Below are positions 9,197 through 19,149 of a stretch of 64,000 nt of DNA, one piece after another; position 1 is the stretch's first letter, and every line of letters starts with the position of its first letter. The notes beneath the pieces are model-generated. The model worked only from the letters and a program-made list of their open reading frames with translations. It was not told the origin of the DNA and did no database searches. This DNA comes from SIG636 sp045537905 (lineage in GTDB: Bacteria > Bacillota > Clostridia > Oscillospirales > CAG-382). Where the stretch lies: assembly GCA_045537905.1 (NCBI GenBank), contig JAZSQJ010000038.1, positions 12,518-76,517 on the forward strand. The letters are read 5' to 3'. Both the position numbers and the translations under genes were made by a program.

Positions 9197-11263
9197 ATGA
9201 AGAGGATTTTTACTATAGCTATATCCTTATTGCTTGCGGCTTGTTTTACCCTTACGCCTGCTTTTGCAGAGGGGGCTTTAAGCATAGCCGAGGAAACCGA
9301 CAACACCGCATCCGGTGATGTCAACGGTGATGGCGTTAGTGATAACAGGGATGCTGCTACGGTGCTTAAATACGATGCAGGGCTTATTAACGAAGATGAC
9401 CTTGCACTTTCCGAGGGCGACATAAATGCAGACGGTATTACTAATAACATAGACGCCTCCCATATACTAAAGTATGATGCAGGCTTGGTAAGCGAATACA
9501 AATACTGTATCCCTACTATGGACAATCTTTCCTTTACCATTAACAGCACCCACACCGCATATACCGTGGGTTGCAGTGGAGGGCTTTATGATGTGATTCC
9601 GTTGGTTGTATTCCCCTCAACGTACAACGGGCTTCCCGTTACCAGAGTTGGCGGCGTTGCAAGAAACGTAAAAGAAATATATATACCCGAAGGCGTTCTT
9701 GTCATAAACGACGATGCATTCAGGGAAAGTGATACTTTGGAAAAAATTAATATCCCCTCCAGCGTATTGTATATAGGTTCCAGGGTGCTTTATAACGTAC
9801 CCAAGCTTAAGACGCTTGATTTCCGTGCAAGTAACCTGCTTGAATGCAAAGCAGACTTTTCTATGTTGCCCAGTGCGGTAAGAAGCACCTATAACGGCGT
9901 GGATTATTTGGGCAACGCAAACAACAAATACCTGTACGCTGCCTACGCCTGCGATATAAAGGAGGCGGTGCTTCATCCCAATACCAAGGTTATAGGCTAT
10001 CAAGCCTTCTCTTTTTCCTGGCTCACCCTTGAGACTGTAAAATTCAACAAGGGCTTAAGGGCTATATGCTCACACGCCTTCCAGGGCTGTGGCTTGATCA
10101 AAGATATAAACCTGCCCGAGGGACTTGTAAGCGTTATGGGCGGTGCCTTCAGCCACGCCGAGGAGGCTACCGTATCCCTCCCCAGCAGTGTTATGTACTT
10201 GGGTGTAGACCCGTTTAGCTCTACCTGTTATACCCGCTACAACGGATTTGATTATTTAGGTAACGAAAAAAATCCTTACCACGCACTCATGCGCTTTAAC
10301 ATCCTTGATGCAACGGATGATTCAAAGCTTCATAAGGACACCAAGATAATTGCCGAGCTGGCTTGCTCGGCTACCAGCGGCCCTGTAAATCTGCCTGAGG
10401 GGCTTTTGGTTATCGGCGGCGGTGCTTTTTCAAGCTATACCGTTACCTCCGGCAGTATAGCTATCCCCTCTACGGTTATATACATCGGCGGTTCGGCGTT
10501 TAACGGATGTAACTCCCGAGAGGACGTGGTTTTACCCAAAGGGCTCAAGCACCTGGGGGCTAACGCCTTTAACGGCTCTACGATAACCGGTATTGATATA
10601 CGCTCAAATATAAAGTACATCTCCAAAGACGCTTTTGCAAATACCACTGCGCTTAAGAGAATAACGCTTCCCAAGGGGCTACGCTCCATTGGTGACGGCG
10701 CTTTCAAGATAGACTATTCGGACGGATACCTTGCCAAGCAAATAACGATACCCGAGGGTGTTGAATACATAGGTAAAGAAGCCTTTGGACGCAGATTCTA
10801 CGAAAAAGGTGCCGCAGACACCCCCCTCGTTATACCCGACAGCGTTAAGGAGATGGGGATAGGTGCGTTTAACCTGATGGCTTACTACGGCACCGACCAG
10901 GGCAACAAAGAAATAAAGCTCAGCGCCTCCTGCAAGGTTATTCCTCTTAACGCCTTTGAAGGTCACTCCATCACAAGCCTTACCGTTCCCGAGGGCGTCA
11001 TTTCCATAGAGCAGGGTGCTTTTGAGGATAATATCTATCTTGAAAAGATATACGTTGGAAAATCCTTAAAGAAGCTGGGATGCGTAGCCTTTGCAAGGTG
11101 CAAAGAGCTTAAGGATATTTATTACAGCGGCACCAAGGCGGACTGGAACGCCATAGAAAAGTTTGACCAAGGCAACACCGGGTCTGAGTGGAATGCGTAT
11201 TGTTCCGAAATAACGGTACACTGCGCTGACGGCAACTTAATAGTTCCCGCTTGGCAACAATAG
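9197..11263 (+). CDS. Secreted BspA-like LRR protein with N-terminal dockerin
   Basis: 688 residues; AGGAGG at 9181-9186 precedes the ATG. Signal peptide about 1-25, then directly a two-repeat dockerin (about 36-98; GDVNGDGVSDNRDAATVLKY and GDINADGITNNIDASHILKY), so the dockerin is at the N-terminus rather than the usual C-terminus. The remainder is LRR_5/BspA-type repeats (for example VINDDAFRESDTLEKINIPS, RSIGDGAFKIDYSDG, SIEQGAFEDNIYLEKIYVG). The first calcium loop has DNRDA in place of NNLDA, a mild deviation. Probably a scaffold-bound or surface-exposed binding protein, paralogous to the preceding gene. Confidence 0.86.
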   Translation: MKRIFTIAISLLLAACFTLTPAFAEGALSIAEETDNTASGDVNGDGVSDNRDAATVLKYDAGLINEDDLALSEGDINADGITNNIDASHILKYDAGLVSEYKYCIPTMDNLSFTINSTHTAYTVGCSGGLYDVIPLVVFPSTYNGLPVTRVGGVARNVKEIYIPEGVLVINDDAFRESDTLEKINIPSSVLYIGSRVLYNVPKLKTLDFRASNLLECKADFSMLPSAVRSTYNGVDYLGNANNKYLYAAYACDIKEAVLHPNTKVIGYQAFSFSWLTLETVKFNKGLRAICSHAFQGCGLIKDINLPEGLVSVMGGAFSHAEEATVSLPSSVMYLGVDPFSSTCYTRYNGFDYLGNEKNPYHALMRFNILDATDDSKLHKDTKIIAELACSATSGPVNLPEGLLVIGGGAFSSYTVTSGSIAIPSTVIYIGGSAFNGCNSREDVVLPKGLKHLGANAFNGSTITGIDIRSNIKYISKDAFANTTALKRITLPKGLRSIGDGAFKIDYSDGYLAKQITIPEGVEYIGKEAFGRRFYEKGAADTPLVIPDSVKEMGIGAFNLMAYYGTDQGNKEIKLSASCKVIPLNAFEGHSITSLTVPEGVISIEQGAFEDNIYLEKIYVGKSLKKLGCVAFARCKELKDIYYSGTKADWNAIEKFDQGNTGSEWNAYCSEITVHCADGNLIVPAWQQ

Positions 11264-11413
11264 CGCTGTTTAATAAAAACCGTTGGAGAGGAAAAAGTAC
11301 AGACAAGACGAACCGAGGCGAAAACTGTAATACCACCCCACAAAAATACATTTTTTGCGGGTACCCCGATAGTACTGCGAGCCGAGGTTCGTTTTGAACT
11401 AAAAAACAAATAT

Positions 11414-11456
11414 AATGCAGAAAATTCAGGGAAATTTTCCCTGAATTTTCTGCATT
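11414..11456 (+). terminator. Perfect 20-bp hairpin, possible terminator
   Basis: Arms 11414-11433 and 11437-11456 are exact reverse complements with a 3-nt loop. There is no clean T-run directly after it, so it may be a factor-assisted terminator or another structural element. Confidence 0.5.
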
Positions 11457-11656
11457 AGTATGAGTATATTTTATTCTTTTTCGTGCTCTGTGCCTTTGTC
11501 AGCGGTCTGAGGTTCCGCTTACAGGCACGAGGGGGTTATAAGGCAAAACGGCGCCGCCTTAAATGATAAGGACGTTTTTAGTTAAAATGCCGAAAAATTG
11601 TATATATACGCTCGTTTAGGCACTATTTATAGAATTTAATTACAAAAAAGCTGTGC

Positions 11657-11701
11657 ATTTGCACAAAAAACACGAAAAAGTATTGACCTTTTTGTGCAAA
11701 T
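11657..11701 (+). promoter_or_regulatory. Putative operator: 13-bp inverted repeat over the -35
   Basis: ATTTGCACAAAAA (11657-11669) and TTTTTGTGCAAAT (11689-11701) are exact reverse complements flanking the -35 box. The left arm additionally sits in a GTGC-ATTT-GCAC palindrome. The layout fits a dimeric or tetrameric repressor site; the cognate regulator is unknown. Confidence 0.55.
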
Positions 11702-11711
11702 GGAGTATAAT
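11683..11711 (+). promoter_or_regulatory. Promoter of the giant beta-helix gene
   Basis: TTGACC at 11683-11688 and TATAAT at 11706-11711, spacer 17 nt, about 65 bases before the ATG at 11777. Confidence 0.82.
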
Positions 11712-11776
11712 TAATCTGTTAAAGTATCAACAATGGTATAGCTGTCTCATCCTTTAGGGGAATGGAGGAATATATA

Positions 11777-14700
11777 ATGAAAAAAACGAGATTTACTGCA
11801 ATATTTTTGTGCCTTACAACGCTGTTTGCACTCTTTACAGGGGGCGTTTATGCACAAAACGGCGAAAGCGTATATATTGAAGAAACCACCCTCGTAATAA
11901 AGGACGGCAAGGTCATAAGCGGCGACAAAAGCCTTATCGACAGCGGGATTGTTGTTATAGGTGACGACGCTTCGGAGGGAGCTCCCTCCGCCGACGAGGT
12001 GCTTTCCGCCGATACGGAGGATGGCTCTGCCCAAGCTTCCCCCACCGAAGATAGCTTTACGGAAGAAACAGAAGAAGCCGATAAGGAAAGTGCAAGAGCC
12101 CCCGTAAAGGATAACTCTGCCGTTGTGGGTGCCGTAGACAAGGATGAAGCTGACAATGCTGCTGATACAATCGTTACCCCTCCCGACATCGCCCCTAATG
12201 CGATCAATCCCGATGTGCCCACTATAAGTGCGAAGGATTATAGATATCTTGGGGCAGGAAACTATTGCTTGGGTTATGATACGGATATACTAAGCGATTT
12301 CGGCACGCTTTATTGGAGCCCGCTTTTGCTTGCCGAGGTGCAGATGGTCAAGCATCCTGAAGATCCCAATTTGGCAATGATTAATTATCAAACAACAGAT
12401 TATTATTCCGGCGACGGCGGCCCTGTCACAATATGCAGGGATAGGCAAACTGGTTATACCGGTATGATGTTTGACGTTGAGGCGAACAAAACTTTTAAGC
12501 TTACAGGCACCAGCACTAATAAAATTACCGTTTCCGCAAAATCTAACGCCCGGTCAAGTACGATCAGTTTAAGCACTGTCAATGCTTCTGTCCCTATGTT
12601 TCGTGTTAAGGGTACGAATGCTGTTTTGGAGATGAATTACGTCATAATTCAAGACTCAAGAAGCTCTGGTAACGGTGCGGGTATTTATGTTGGTGCAAGC
12701 GGCCACGCAAAGTTGACTAACTGTACTATAAACGATTGCGACACTACGGCAAACGGCGGTGCTATATACGTTGAAAACGGTGGCAGACTTACGTTAAACG
12801 CCGTTACGATACAAAATTGCAACGCTGCAAACGGCGGTGCTATATATTTAGCAGGCAGTGCAACTCTTAGCTTTACCAACGTAAAAATAATAAAAAACAG
12901 TGCTACTAACGGCGGCGGTATGTATATTAACAACGGCTTTTCCGCCACCGTCAGTGATACAGACGACCTTGTTATAGGCGGCTCCGATGCCAATAAAAAC
13001 ACCGCCACCAAGGGCGGCGGCGTATACGTTAATTCCGGTACCGTTACCTTAAACAACGTTCAGGTGACCTACAACACCGCCAGCGTTGAAAATGGAAGCG
13101 GCGGCGGTATGTATATAGCCGGCGGTAACGTTACGGTAAACGGCTCGTCAAAGATAAATAATAATACCGCCTATAATCACGGCGGCGCCATACGTGTTGC
13201 CGGCGGCAGCTTAACCGTTTCCGGCAACAGTCAGGTGAATAACAATAAGTTAGAACAATATGTTGAGCCTGCAACTGTAAATCTTTCCTCCGGAGCAAAG
13301 TACAAAGGCGTCGGGAACATTTTTACAAGTAATGGTTATGGCGAAAATGGTACATGGACGTCGTATCATACCAACGGTCGTTTGGTTGATGGGAATGCAA
13401 AGTTTTACGCAAGTACGTGTGTATATTTCGGACAAGGATCTAACACTGCATATATTGTTTTTGACTACGGCGAAAACAAACCTATTACTCTTACCAGCAT
13501 TAAGATTTACATGTTTAATGGTAACGGTGTAAACAAAGCTATGTCTACAAGCATTTATTATCCAAATAGTATCGTTGCGTATTTAAGCGATTCAGAAGTT
13601 TATAGCAGTGTTACAGACAATGATAAGGTAGGCAATTTTACTCCTAACAATAGCACCGAAACAACGCTCGGCAGTGAAGGATTAAGCAATTATTTTTTGA
13701 ATCGCAAGGAATACACGTTAACCTCGTCAAGCGATAAAAGCGGCCGATATCTAATTTTGAAATTTAACAAGAACACAAGTTGGTTATTTTGCTCAGATAT
13801 TGAAATCAATGGCTATTATACGCCCAAACCTGTTGCTGCTACCACCTACGGCGGCGGTATATACAACGAGGGACAGGCGACTGTCAGCAACGGTACCGTA
13901 AGTGCCAACACCGCTACCTACGGCGGCGGCGTATACAATACGGGCTCCCTTGGCATATCCGGCGGTACCATCGGTAGCAACGTTAATTCTACTCAAGGCG
14001 GCGGCGTATACAATACGGGCAGCGTTACCATGTCCGGAGGTACCATAAGCAATAATACCGTAACAGCCCACGGCGGGGGAGTAAGAATAGACGACGGCGC
14101 TTCCTTCGTTATGACAGGCGGTACCATAAGCGGTAACAAGGCAGGCACGGGCGGATACGGCGGCGCTATTCACAGCGGTACGGGCGCAGTCTTTAGTATG
14201 TCCGACGGCACTATAAGTGGCAACCAGGCGAATGTCGGCGCAGGTATAGCGACCGGCGGCAGTACCATTACCTTGTCCGGCGGTACCGTAACCGGCAATA
14301 CCGCAACCCTCAACGGCGGCGGCGTGTATCTTAATACCAACAGCCACGTAACCCTAAGCGGCGCTACCGTTAGTTCAAATACCGCAAACAGCACCACGGA
14401 AGGCGGCGGCGGCTTTTGGGTTCACGGCGGCACTCTGACTGTAAGCAGCGGAACCGTAACGGGTAACACGGGCTTTATGGGCGGCGGTATATATGCCGTT
14501 GAAAATAACGCTGTAAGAGGCACTTTGGAAATAACCGGCGGCACTATCAGTAATAACAACGCAACCTGTGGCGGCGACGGCGGTGGCGGCGGTATATACG
14601 CAAGGCAAAGCGACGTTACCATTGGCGCAAAGGGCTCTACAGTGGGTCCCGCTATAACAGGCAACGGCGGTAACAGAGGTAGCCTTAGCACGGCGGCGTA

Positions 14701-17700
14701 TGACGGCGGTGCAATTTACTGCACCGGCTCTGATATAACTATAAACAGTGGCGAAATTACCAACAACCGAGGTGCTCATAGTGCCCTGTATTTTGTCGGT
14801 ACCGTGCAAGCTACGATGAACGGCGGTAAAATAAGCAACAATTCTGACGGCGGAGTGTTTCTTAACGGCGTTAACGTTGATTTTATAATGAACGGCGGCG
14901 AAATATCAGGTAACACCTTAGGTAAAACAGGGTTATCCCACGGCAGTCAAAACTATGGCGGTGCGGGTATTTGTTCCTACAACGGCGCAGACGTAACAAT
15001 AAACGGCGGTAAAATCTCGGGTAACACAAATTATAAAAGCAGTGATATCACAACAGAGGATTTTGATTCCATCAAAAACGGCGGCGGCATCGCTATGATA
15101 AGAAAAACCACAAGTAATCCCGTTGGCATCCTTGCCGTAACCGGCGGCGAGATAAGCGGTAACGAATCGGTTAACGGCAACGGCGGCGGCATTTACGTGG
15201 AGGAGGGCGGCACCCTTAATATCAATGCGGCGGCAGGTAAGACTGCAACCGTCAGCGGTAACGAGGCTGTATTCGGCGGCGGTGTTTATATAAACGGCAC
15301 GGGTGCTGATACCAAGCTTTATATAAACGGTGCGGGCGTAAGCGGGAACAGTGCGACTGCAGGCGGCGGTGGCGGTATATATATGTACAGCTGTAAGGGT
15401 ATAGATACTACTGCCATTACCGTAACCAACTCCGTTTTTGACGATAACCACGCCAAAGGAGAAGGCTATGACGGCGGCGGCATTTATTGCTCTTATGCTG
15501 ACCTTGATCTGTCTAACTCTGTGATAAGCGACAACACTGCTACAGAGGGCAAGGGCGGTAAAAACGGTGGCGGTGTTTATTTCGATAGAGAATACACGCT
15601 GACTGTTAACGGTTGTCAATTCAACGGCAACCAAGCCTACGGCTGGGGTGGCGGTATGTATTTGTGTAATAAGGCAGAAGGCACGGTAAGAGATTGCACC
15701 TTTGACGGAAACGTTGCCCGCCAATTCGGCGGTGCTATACTCGTTTATAACACGGTGGATCTAAGCGTAAGCAACTCTTACTTCGGCAATAACAAGGCGT
15801 ATATCGAGGGCGAAACCACTGAAACAGGCGGAAGCGGCGGTGCTATCGGTATTACGGATGATCCGGGTAGAAAAAGCACCTTAACCCTTTCTGATAGCTA
15901 TATAGGCTACTTGCCGGTGCAGACTGCTTCCGGAGACGGTTCTCTGACTGTGGCTCCAAACGAAGCATATTACTGGGGCGGAGGCTTGTGCGTTAACGCT
16001 AATTGCGAGGCAACTATCAGCGGAAACCTTTACGTTTGCAACAACGAAGCGGGCAACAACGGCGGTGGTATGTTCTTTGCCAACGGTTCAACGATAAGCT
16101 TCGGTACCGGCACTTACACCGTAAGCAATAACAGTGCCGAGCAAGACGGAGGCGGCATATGGACAGCTACCGATTTAACGGTTTCCAATCTTACCTTGGA
16201 AGGCAATAACGCAGCTCGCAACGGCGGCGGTATGTATGTAAGCGGTGATACAAATGCGGATATTTCATATACAAGCTTTGACAGCAACCAAGCCACAAAC
16301 GGCAGCGGCGGCGGTCTTGCTACAGCTGATACCGCAAGCGCTACCGCAGAGTACACCTTATTTGGCAAAAACCAAGCCGCAAACGGCGGCGGCGTTGCCG
16401 TATTGGGAGCAAGCTCCGTAGAGCTTATAAACAGCAAAGTGGGCTGTTTGCTGAAGGCGGATGCTGAGGATTTGGATGACGTAGATCCGGCTCCTAATTG
16501 TGCAACCACGCAAGGCGGCGGCATCTTCGTTGCGGAAGGAAGCACGGTAAGCTTTCACGGCAACGTACCTGTTTGCAATAACAGAGCAGGCTATGATGCA
16601 GGCTACATCCTCGTTTCAAACGGCGCAAAGGGCGGCGGTATGTACTTTGCTGCAGGCTCAACCGTTGTTTTTGGCGAGAGTGCTACGGATATCGTTACAG
16701 TCAGCGATAATGTTGCCACAGAAGGCGGCGGCGGTATCTACACCGCGCAGAGCTTTGACGTTTACAACCTTATTATGACAAATAACAAAGCCGCAAGCGG
16801 CGGCGGTGTATACGTTGATAACGCCACCGTTAATATTGACAATACTGGCAGAGGCGAGACCTATCAGATAAGCCATAATGAGGCAACTAACGGCAACGGC
16901 GGCGGTATTCTCGTTACGGGTGAAAACGGCAGTCTTACCTTTAAGAACGGCTACGTGAAAGGTAACACGGCAAACGGCAGCTTTAACGGCGGAACTGCAA
17001 AGGTTGCATCTACTGAGGTGAACGGTACGGGTGGCGGCGTTGCCGTATTTGACGGCGGTAGCTTTGCGCTTACGGGCGGTGCCATCTACGGTAACACTGC
17101 AAGCGTTGCAGGCAACGACGTCTTTGCCAACGGACTGGACACCAAGCTTACGCTTCCCGCTCCCAACGCTATGACCGTAAGTGACGACAATTACAAAAAC
17201 GGTCTGTGGTGGGAGGACTATATGGCAGGCGATACGAGCTATGCCAGCGGTCTTAACGGCGACAGCAGACTGGTAGACAGGTACGCAAAGCTCCCTGTTT
17301 CCGTAAGAGCTTATACCTCCACGGCAGAGGGACAGTCACCAAGCGGTCAGTATATCAATACCGACGGCGAGTTTGTAAGCATAACCTTTAACGTTAAAAA
17401 ATACACCACGGGTAGTATTACCATAACGGCACCAACGGTTGCCGATAAATCACAGCTCTTTGTGTTTACCCTCGAGGGAGAGAGCAATTACGGCGATAAT
17501 ATAAGCCTCAGCGTAAGCCTGGGACAGGGCGAGACTGTAACCGTTGCAGAGCTTCTTCCCGGTAACTACACCGTAAGCTTTGAGGGGGGCTGGTCCTGGC
17601 GTTACAGCCTGACAAGCACCAACCTGGACGGCGTAAGCAAGGGCACCGCAAAGTCCGTGGCGGTAACTATAGTGGGCGAGAACGTGGGCGAGGTTCACCG

Positions 17701-17833
17701 TGTTGTATACGGAGCATCCGTCTCCAACAACAAGTGGCTTACCCATAACACCGACGCAACTGCAAACGTTCCGACTCTTACCGCTGTGGCAGCCTTTGAT
17801 ATGGCGGAGGCAAAACGGGCGTACGTGCTGTAA
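11777..17833 (+). CDS. Giant secreted beta-helix repeat protein with an inserted discoidin-like domain
   Basis: 2018 residues from the ATG at 11777 (GGAGGAA at 11765-11771; an ATG at 11762 overlaps that site and is rejected). Signal peptide about 1-32, acidic Ser/Glu/Ala linker to about 140, then dozens of right-handed beta-helix repeats built on GGGVY...ANNTA/GTISGN patterns, similar to polymorphic-membrane-protein/adhesin-like proteins. Residues about 490-685 break the pattern: a beta-rich block with GRLVDGNAKFYAS, AYIVFDYGENKPI, SIVAYLSDSEVYSSV and GRYLILKF resembles an F5/8-type-C (discoidin) carbohydrate-binding domain. The C-terminal part (about 1870-2018) has Ig-like beta sequence. I see no LPXTG signal and no dockerin, so the mode of surface retention is unknown. 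Probably an adhesin or glycan-binding protein. Confidence 0.85.
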   Translation: MKKTRFTAIFLCLTTLFALFTGGVYAQNGESVYIEETTLVIKDGKVISGDKSLIDSGIVVIGDDASEGAPSADEVLSADTEDGSAQASPTEDSFTEETEEADKESARAPVKDNSAVVGAVDKDEADNAADTIVTPPDIAPNAINPDVPTISAKDYRYLGAGNYCLGYDTDILSDFGTLYWSPLLLAEVQMVKHPEDPNLAMINYQTTDYYSGDGGPVTICRDRQTGYTGMMFDVEANKTFKLTGTSTNKITVSAKSNARSSTISLSTVNASVPMFRVKGTNAVLEMNYVIIQDSRSSGNGAGIYVGASGHAKLTNCTINDCDTTANGGAIYVENGGRLTLNAVTIQNCNAANGGAIYLAGSATLSFTNVKIIKNSATNGGGMYINNGFSATVSDTDDLVIGGSDANKNTATKGGGVYVNSGTVTLNNVQVTYNTASVENGSGGGMYIAGGNVTVNGSSKINNNTAYNHGGAIRVAGGSLTVSGNSQVNNNKLEQYVEPATVNLSSGAKYKGVGNIFTSNGYGENGTWTSYHTNGRLVDGNAKFYASTCVYFGQGSNTAYIVFDYGENKPITLTSIKIYMFNGNGVNKAMSTSIYYPNSIVAYLSDSEVYSSVTDNDKVGNFTPNNSTETTLGSEGLSNYFLNRKEYTLTSSSDKSGRYLILKFNKNTSWLFCSDIEINGYYTPKPVAATTYGGGIYNEGQATVSNGTVSANTATYGGGVYNTGSLGISGGTIGSNVNSTQGGGVYNTGSVTMSGGTISNNTVTAHGGGVRIDDGASFVMTGGTISGNKAGTGGYGGAIHSGTGAVFSMSDGTISGNQANVGAGIATGGSTITLSGGTVTGNTATLNGGGVYLNTNSHVTLSGATVSSNTANSTTEGGGGFWVHGGTLTVSSGTVTGNTGFMGGGIYAVENNAVRGTLEITGGTISNNNATCGGDGGGGGIYARQSDVTIGAKGSTVGPAITGNGGNRGSLSTAAYDGGAIYCTGSDITINSGEITNNRGAHSALYFVGTVQATMNGGKISNNSDGGVFLNGVNVDFIMNGGEISGNTLGKTGLSHGSQNYGGAGICSYNGADVTINGGKISGNTNYKSSDITTEDFDSIKNGGGIAMIRKTTSNPVGILAVTGGEISGNESVNGNGGGIYVEEGGTLNINAAAGKTATVSGNEAVFGGGVYINGTGADTKLYINGAGVSGNSATAGGGGGIYMYSCKGIDTTAITVTNSVFDDNHAKGEGYDGGGIYCSYADLDLSNSVISDNTATEGKGGKNGGGVYFDREYTLTVNGCQFNGNQAYGWGGGMYLCNKAEGTVRDCTFDGNVARQFGGAILVYNTVDLSVSNSYFGNNKAYIEGETTETGGSGGAIGITDDPGRKSTLTLSDSYIGYLPVQTASGDGSLTVAPNEAYYWGGGLCVNANCEATISGNLYVCNNEAGNNGGGMFFANGSTISFGTGTYTVSNNSAEQDGGGIWTATDLTVSNLTLEGNNAARNGGGMYVSGDTNADISYTSFDSNQATNGSGGGLATADTASATAEYTLFGKNQAANGGGVAVLGASSVELINSKVGCLLKADAEDLDDVDPAPNCATTQGGGIFVAEGSTVSFHGNVPVCNNRAGYDAGYILVSNGAKGGGMYFAAGSTVVFGESATDIVTVSDNVATEGGGGIYTAQSFDVYNLIMTNNKAASGGGVYVDNATVNIDNTGRGETYQISHNEATNGNGGGILVTGENGSLTFKNGYVKGNTANGSFNGGTAKVASTEVNGTGGGVAVFDGGSFALTGGAIYGNTASVAGNDVFANGLDTKLTLPAPNAMTVSDDNYKNGLWWEDYMAGDTSYASGLNGDSRLVDRYAKLPVSVRAYTSTAEGQSPSGQYINTDGEFVSITFNVKKYTTGSITITAPTVADKSQLFVFTLEGESNYGDNISLSVSLGQGETVTVAELLPGNYTVSFEGGWSWRYSLTSTNLDGVSKGTAKSVAVTIVGENVGEVHRVVYGASVSNNKWLTHNTDATANVPTLTAVAAFDMAEAKRAYVL

Positions 17834-17887
17834 TAAAAGTTAATAAATAAAGGCACCGTTTCATTATAACGAAGCCTTAAACACAAC

Positions 17888-17933
17888 AAACCACCCTCGA
17901 ATAAGACTTAAAACGCTTATTCGAGGGTGGTTT
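17888..17933. terminator. Bidirectional terminator between convergent genes
   Basis: Perfect 18-bp stem, arms 17888-17905 and 17916-17933, flanked by A-run and T-run, between the beta-helix gene and the minus-strand lipoprotein gene. Confidence 0.88.
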
Positions 17934-17939
17934 TGATGT

Positions 17940-18896
17940 CTATTTAATTTTGTTGTATGCCTCCCGCAGATCCATTATAACTATGTCGTCAAGTATATCG
18001 TCAAGCTCTATAGCTTTCTTGGACTTAAAAAAATCTATGGTGAAAACGTAGCGGTTAAAAATGAAGTTGATATATTTTATACCGTTGCCGTCATTTTCGT
18101 CCACGTATACCTCTACGTCGATATACTCATCGGTTATTTGGTTGTACATTTTAACCGTTTGTATGTTTTCGGACTTAAAATCCCGTCCCATTGCCGCCCA
18201 ACAATCGGAAATGGTGCCAAGGGTTGCTTGGTAGTGTTTATTATACTCTGACAAGCGGGCAACGTGCATACTTACTGTTACGTCTTCGAGATTGTAACGG
18301 ATACCATACCAAACTCCGCCATTTTCTTCCGTCCAGTCGTCGCCTACGGGTTTAGAACAATCAACGCCGTTGTTCTGCACGTTCATCGAGCGTCCCCGTA
18401 TTCTTATCGTATAAAAGTCGGTTTCGGTAAAAGGCTTATGAAACAGTTCGGCATCAAACAACTCGTAAATGCTTACTTCCTCGCCTCCATACGTGGAGGG
18501 GGTTTTCAAATCGCTTGTTCCGTCCAGCCACTTTTCAAGCTCCGAAAAGGGTATCCTTGCAGTTTCAGCTACAGGGGTAAAATCTGCAAAATATTCGTAA
18601 TTGTATTCAAAATCAAAATACGCCAGTGCGTCCTCTTTTGTAAAATCAAGGCCGGCATCCTCGGAGGACACGGGCTCTTCTGTCGTTTCGGCACCTTCAA
18701 GGCTGCCGTCCTCCTCGTCGGGTAGAGAGGCGGAAGAGGCATCTTCGTTGCTTGAGCTCCCTTCCGAGGAGCCTTGCTCTTGACTTGCTATAGCCTCCTC
18801 AGACGTATTCGGCTTGTCTGTGTTTTTGTTGCCGCACCCCGCACAAAGGGACAAAACCGTGCTGAGTGTAAGCAAAAACAATAAGTATTTTTTCAT
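17940..18896 (-). CDS. Lipoprotein of unknown function
   Basis: 318 residues; the start is the ATG at 18896, chosen because an AAGGAGG lies just upstream. The N-terminus has a lipoprotein signal peptide ending in LCAGC with the likely lipidated Cys21 (Cys at -3 is slightly atypical). A low-complexity Ser/Glu-rich tether follows (about 25-85), then a globular domain of about 230 residues that I do not recognise. Expected to be anchored on the outer face of the membrane. It is a single-gene unit convergent with the beta-helix gene. Confidence 0.82.
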   Translation of the reverse strand: MKKYLLFLLTLSTVLSLCAGCGNKNTDKPNTSEEAIASQEQGSSEGSSSNEDASSASLPDEEDGSLEGAETTEEPVSSEDAGLDFTKEDALAYFDFEYNYEYFADFTPVAETARIPFSELEKWLDGTSDLKTPSTYGGEEVSIYELFDAELFHKPFTETDFYTIRIRGRSMNVQNNGVDCSKPVGDDWTEENGGVWYGIRYNLEDVTVSMHVARLSEYNKHYQATLGTISDCWAAMGRDFKSENIQTVKMYNQITDEYIDVEVYVDENDGNGIKYINFIFNRYVFTIDFFKSKKAIELDDILDDIVIMDLREAYNKIK

Positions 18897-19090
18897 TTTT
18901 TCCTCCTTATTGACCTTTTTAGGTATGGCAAAATAAAGAAAAAAGCCATTCTTGTTACACATATTATACGGCTAAAGCTTTGTTTTTTGTACAATTATTT
19001 TGCTTTTTTCAAAAGTTTGGCGTTTTTTACAAAACAAAAAGACTCTTTTTGTTTGTAATTAACAAGAACCGTGGTTTTTTCCGTAATGGA

Positions 19091-19119
19091 TTGAAAATGC
19101 TTGGGCTTCGTGTTATAGT
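19091..19119 (+). promoter_or_regulatory. Promoter of the FliB-like gene
   Basis: TTGAAA (19091-19096), 17-nt spacer, TATAGT (19114-19119), about 30 bases before the ATG at 19150. Confidence 0.7.
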
Positions 19120-19149
19120 AGGGAAAAGACGATAAAAAGGGTGTTGATT

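Larger units (their letters stand above)
11264..11776 (+). other. Intergenic region: inverted repeats and promoter of the giant beta-helix gene
   Basis: No gene seen in about 510 bases. Contents: a GC-rich stretch at about 11315-11395 sharing GCGAAAAC[T/C]GT and AGTACTGCGAG motifs with 56190-56225; a perfect 20-bp hairpin at 11414-11456; a GTGCCT...AGGCAC stem near 11488-11526; and a strong promoter with flanking inverted repeat just before the next gene (listed separately). Confidence 0.6.
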
